NCBI GenBank assembly: GCA_002007465.1
Contig: LNAC01000018.1
Location: 6,219,936-6,283,935, forward strand
From: Ailurus styani
Taxonomy: Eukaryota > Chordata > Mammalia > Carnivora > Ailuridae
Length of the DNA: 64,000 nucleotides
Direction: 5' to 3'
The number at the start of each line of letters is the position of its first letter. Position 1 is the stretch's first letter. The translations under genes and the position numbers were made by a program. The notes under the pieces were generated by a model. It made no database searches. It had not been told where the DNA came from and worked only from the letters and a program-made list of their open reading frames with translations. Of this stretch, positions 62,645 through 64,000 are shown piece by piece.

Positions 62645-62838
62645 AGGACGCCTGGGTGGCTCAGTGGGTTAAAGCCTCTGCCTTCGGCTCAGGTCACGAT
62701 CTCAGGGTCCTGGGATCGAGGCTCGCATCGGGCTCCCTGCTCAGCGGGGAGCCTGCTTCCTCCTCTCTCTCTGCCTACTTGTGATCTGATCTCTCTCTGT
62801 GCCAAATAAATAAATAAATAAATAAATAAATAAAAAAT
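62645..62838 (+). repeat. CAN-SINE, mustelid-type (ACTTGTG) subfamily, nested
   Basis: GGACGCCTGGGTGGCTCAGT, GCCTCTGCCTTCGGCTCAGG, CTCAGCGGGGAGCCTGCTTC, CTGCCTACTTGTGATCTGAT and a long AAATAAATAAATAAATAAAT tail. Perfect 13-base duplication AAACTCACAACCC (62,632-62,644 and 62,839-62,851) cut from the old SINE. Confidence 0.97.
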
Positions 62839-63031
62839 AAACTCACAACCCGCGGATCAAGAGTTGCACACTACACTGACAGAGCCAGCTAGGGCCCCTC
62901 CCCCCTTTTTAATGGAGATTGCATTACAAAGCACAAATGATTAAATCATTGGCCATTGGTGGTTGAAGTCAGTCAGTCTTCAGTTCCTCTCCCCTCCCCA
63001 GAGACCAGGGGATAGGACTGAAAGTTCCTTT

Positions 63032-63226
63032 CTTTTTTTTAAAGATTTTTTTTTTTTAATTTGACAGAGAGAAATCACAAGTAGGCAGAGAGGCAGGCAG
63101 AGAGAGAGGGGAAAACAGGCTCCCTGCTGAGCAGAGAGCCAGAATCGGGGCTTGATTCCGGGACCCTGAGATCATGACCTGAGCCGAAGGCAGAGGCTTT
63201 AACCCACTGAGCCACCCAGGCGCCCC
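63032..63226 (-). repeat. CAN-SINE, mustelid-type (ACAAGTAGG) subfamily, antisense
   Basis: Poly-T, GAGAGAAATCACAAGTAGGC, CTCCCTGCTGAGCAGAGAGC, GGGGCTTGATTCCGGGACCC and head AACCCACTGAGCCACCCAGG. No clean duplication was found in the flanks. Confidence 0.94.
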
Positions 63227-63392
63227 ATCCAGTAGTTTCTAATGTAAATTTTTTTCATTTTAAAAATTAGATTAAAATGTACAATTCACAAGCCTTTACT
63301 GAGTGCCTGTTAGATTTGAAATATATCATAAAAACTGTAAGACAGTAACAACATGAAACAAATATTTAATTTTTTAATAATTAAATGATTTG

Positions 63393-63503
63393 GGGGCACC
63401 TGACTGGCTTAGTCCTAAGAGCATGTGTCTCTTGACCTCAGGGTCATGAGTTCGAACTCCTCATGGGGTGTAGATATTATTTTAAAACTTAAAAAAAAAA
63501 AAA
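63393..63503 (+). repeat. CAN-SINE, short old type
   Basis: GGGGGCACCTGACTGGCTTA, CCTAAGAGCATGTGTCTCTT, GGGTCATGAGTTCGAACTCC and ATGGGGTGTAGATATTATTT with an A tail. B-box-like GAGTTCGAACTCC is well preserved. Confidence 0.93.
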
Positions 63504-63644
63504 GAAATAATTTGATGATACTGTAACCTAGTATAGTGTTTGTATTCTTTCCAGAAGTGGATAGACTGTAGTAAGATCCAAATTTATATGTTATTAAACA
63601 TTAGGGTTTTGTTTTATTTTGGGGGAAGGTTATTTTAAATATAA

Positions 63645-63800
63645 AGGTCCATGGTATTTTAGAACTGGAAAGAACTTTGGGATTAGTTCCTTTGATTCCC
63701 TTATTTTTTAGATGAGCCCTCAGGAGGAAGCAGTTTTGCCCAAAGTCATTTCTTAGGTGTTAGTGTCTTAATTTCCTGATTCCATTCTAATATTTATTGA
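63645..63800 (+). repeat. MIR-like relic
   Basis: TTAGAACTGGAAAGAACTTT, TTCCCTTATTTTTTAGATGA, TTTTGCCCAAAGTCATTTCT recall the MIR-family phrase 'cattttacagatgagg ... cttgcccaaggtcac', much decayed. Confidence 0.45.
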
Positions 63801-64000
63801 ATCATGCTTATCTTGTTTATAGCTGGGGTAGGAGGTTGATAAACTAGCGTAAGACTTAAGATTTGAAAATGTTGGTAGATTGAATATGAAGATACAGACT
63901 TTGTGAACCTACTATATATATTCTTGGAGTTTCAGGGAAAATGAAAAAATTAAATCAATTATCAATTATTATACCTTGCCCCAACTGGACAGTTGCTTAT

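Larger units (their letters stand above)
62380..62899 (-). repeat. CAN-SINE, short old type, antisense, split twice
   Basis: Its pieces are TTTTTTTAAAAATTTTTC at left, TTTTTAAGTAATTTCTGCGC and GGGATTTAAACTCACAACCC in the middle, then CCCGCGGATCAAGAGTTGCA and CACTGACAGAGCCAGCTAGG at right. Two younger SINEs occupy 62,402-62,585 and 62,645-62,838. Confidence 0.92.
61940..63031. repeat. Unclassified old repeat hosting a nest of SINEs
   Basis: AGAAGGGCTCACAGAACTCA, CCCAGTTTATTATGAAAGAA, CTCCATGTGTTCACCAACCT, GGAAGCTCTCCATTCC, then after the SINEs GAGATTGCATTACAAAGCAC, GGCCATTGGTGGTTGAAGTC, CCAGAGACCAGGGGATAGGA, CTGAAAGTTCC. This order is familiar from an ancient mammalian LTR-like or MER-type repeat, but I cannot name it. 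Confidence 0.45.

Noticed and set aside
30640..64000. Coding exons of the island's gene within the window
   Set aside because: No open stretch with exon-like splice borders and a recognisable protein domain was found. The open frames lie in repeats or are short and AT-rich.

Overview
The window is mammalian nuclear DNA from a carnivore, most likely an arctoid and probably a mustelid. I recognise 48 tRNA-Lys-derived CAN-SINE (SINEC) copies, about one per 1.3 kb. They have the carnivore head (GGCGCCTGGGTGGCTC), a pyrimidine-rich 3' part and an AAATAAATAAA tail. Many carry the GGGTTAAAGCCTCTGCCTTC head with a CTGCCTACTTGTGATCT tail, a form I associate with mustelids. A carnivore-type L1 3' end, old L1M, L2, MIR, MaLR-like LTR and Tigger-like DNA-transposon copies make up most of the rest. 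No coding exon could be supported: every open reading frame is short, repeat-derived, or an effect of GC-rich sequence.

Layout. 1-29.3 kb reads as intergenic or distal intronic DNA: MIR and L2 relics, L1M pieces in both orientations, two pieces of one MaLR-like LTR family (10.1 and 13.1 kb), an ERV1-like LTR (26.4-26.8 kb), and clusters of nested SINEs (4.2-4.8, 18.2-18.6, 22.9-23.2, 27.2-27.9 kb). An assembly scar with a single N sits at 11,857. 29.39-30.62 kb is a CpG island with GC boxes, a TCTCGCGAGA-like motif and a candidate untranslated first exon ending at a GT donor at 30,003 on the + strand. A 117-base N gap inside a poly-C run interrupts the island. 30.6-64 kb looks like a long AT-rich first intron. 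It starts with 2.1 kb without recognisable repeats and then carries L1 pieces that are all antisense to the proposed transcript, plus SINEs biased the same way (17 minus, 7 plus).

How it fits together: the only gene-like element is the CpG-island promoter, whose downstream gene I cannot name because no coding exon lies in the window. The most informative items are structural. They are the probable false duplication at 11.7-12.0 kb, a templated-insertion rearrangement at 40.6-41.0 kb whose 185-bp source lies 1.1 kb upstream, a nest of L1, Tigger, MITE and SINE at 35.9-37.2 kb, and a consistent order of SINE subfamilies read from who is inserted in whom. I found no sign of a novel multi-gene system.
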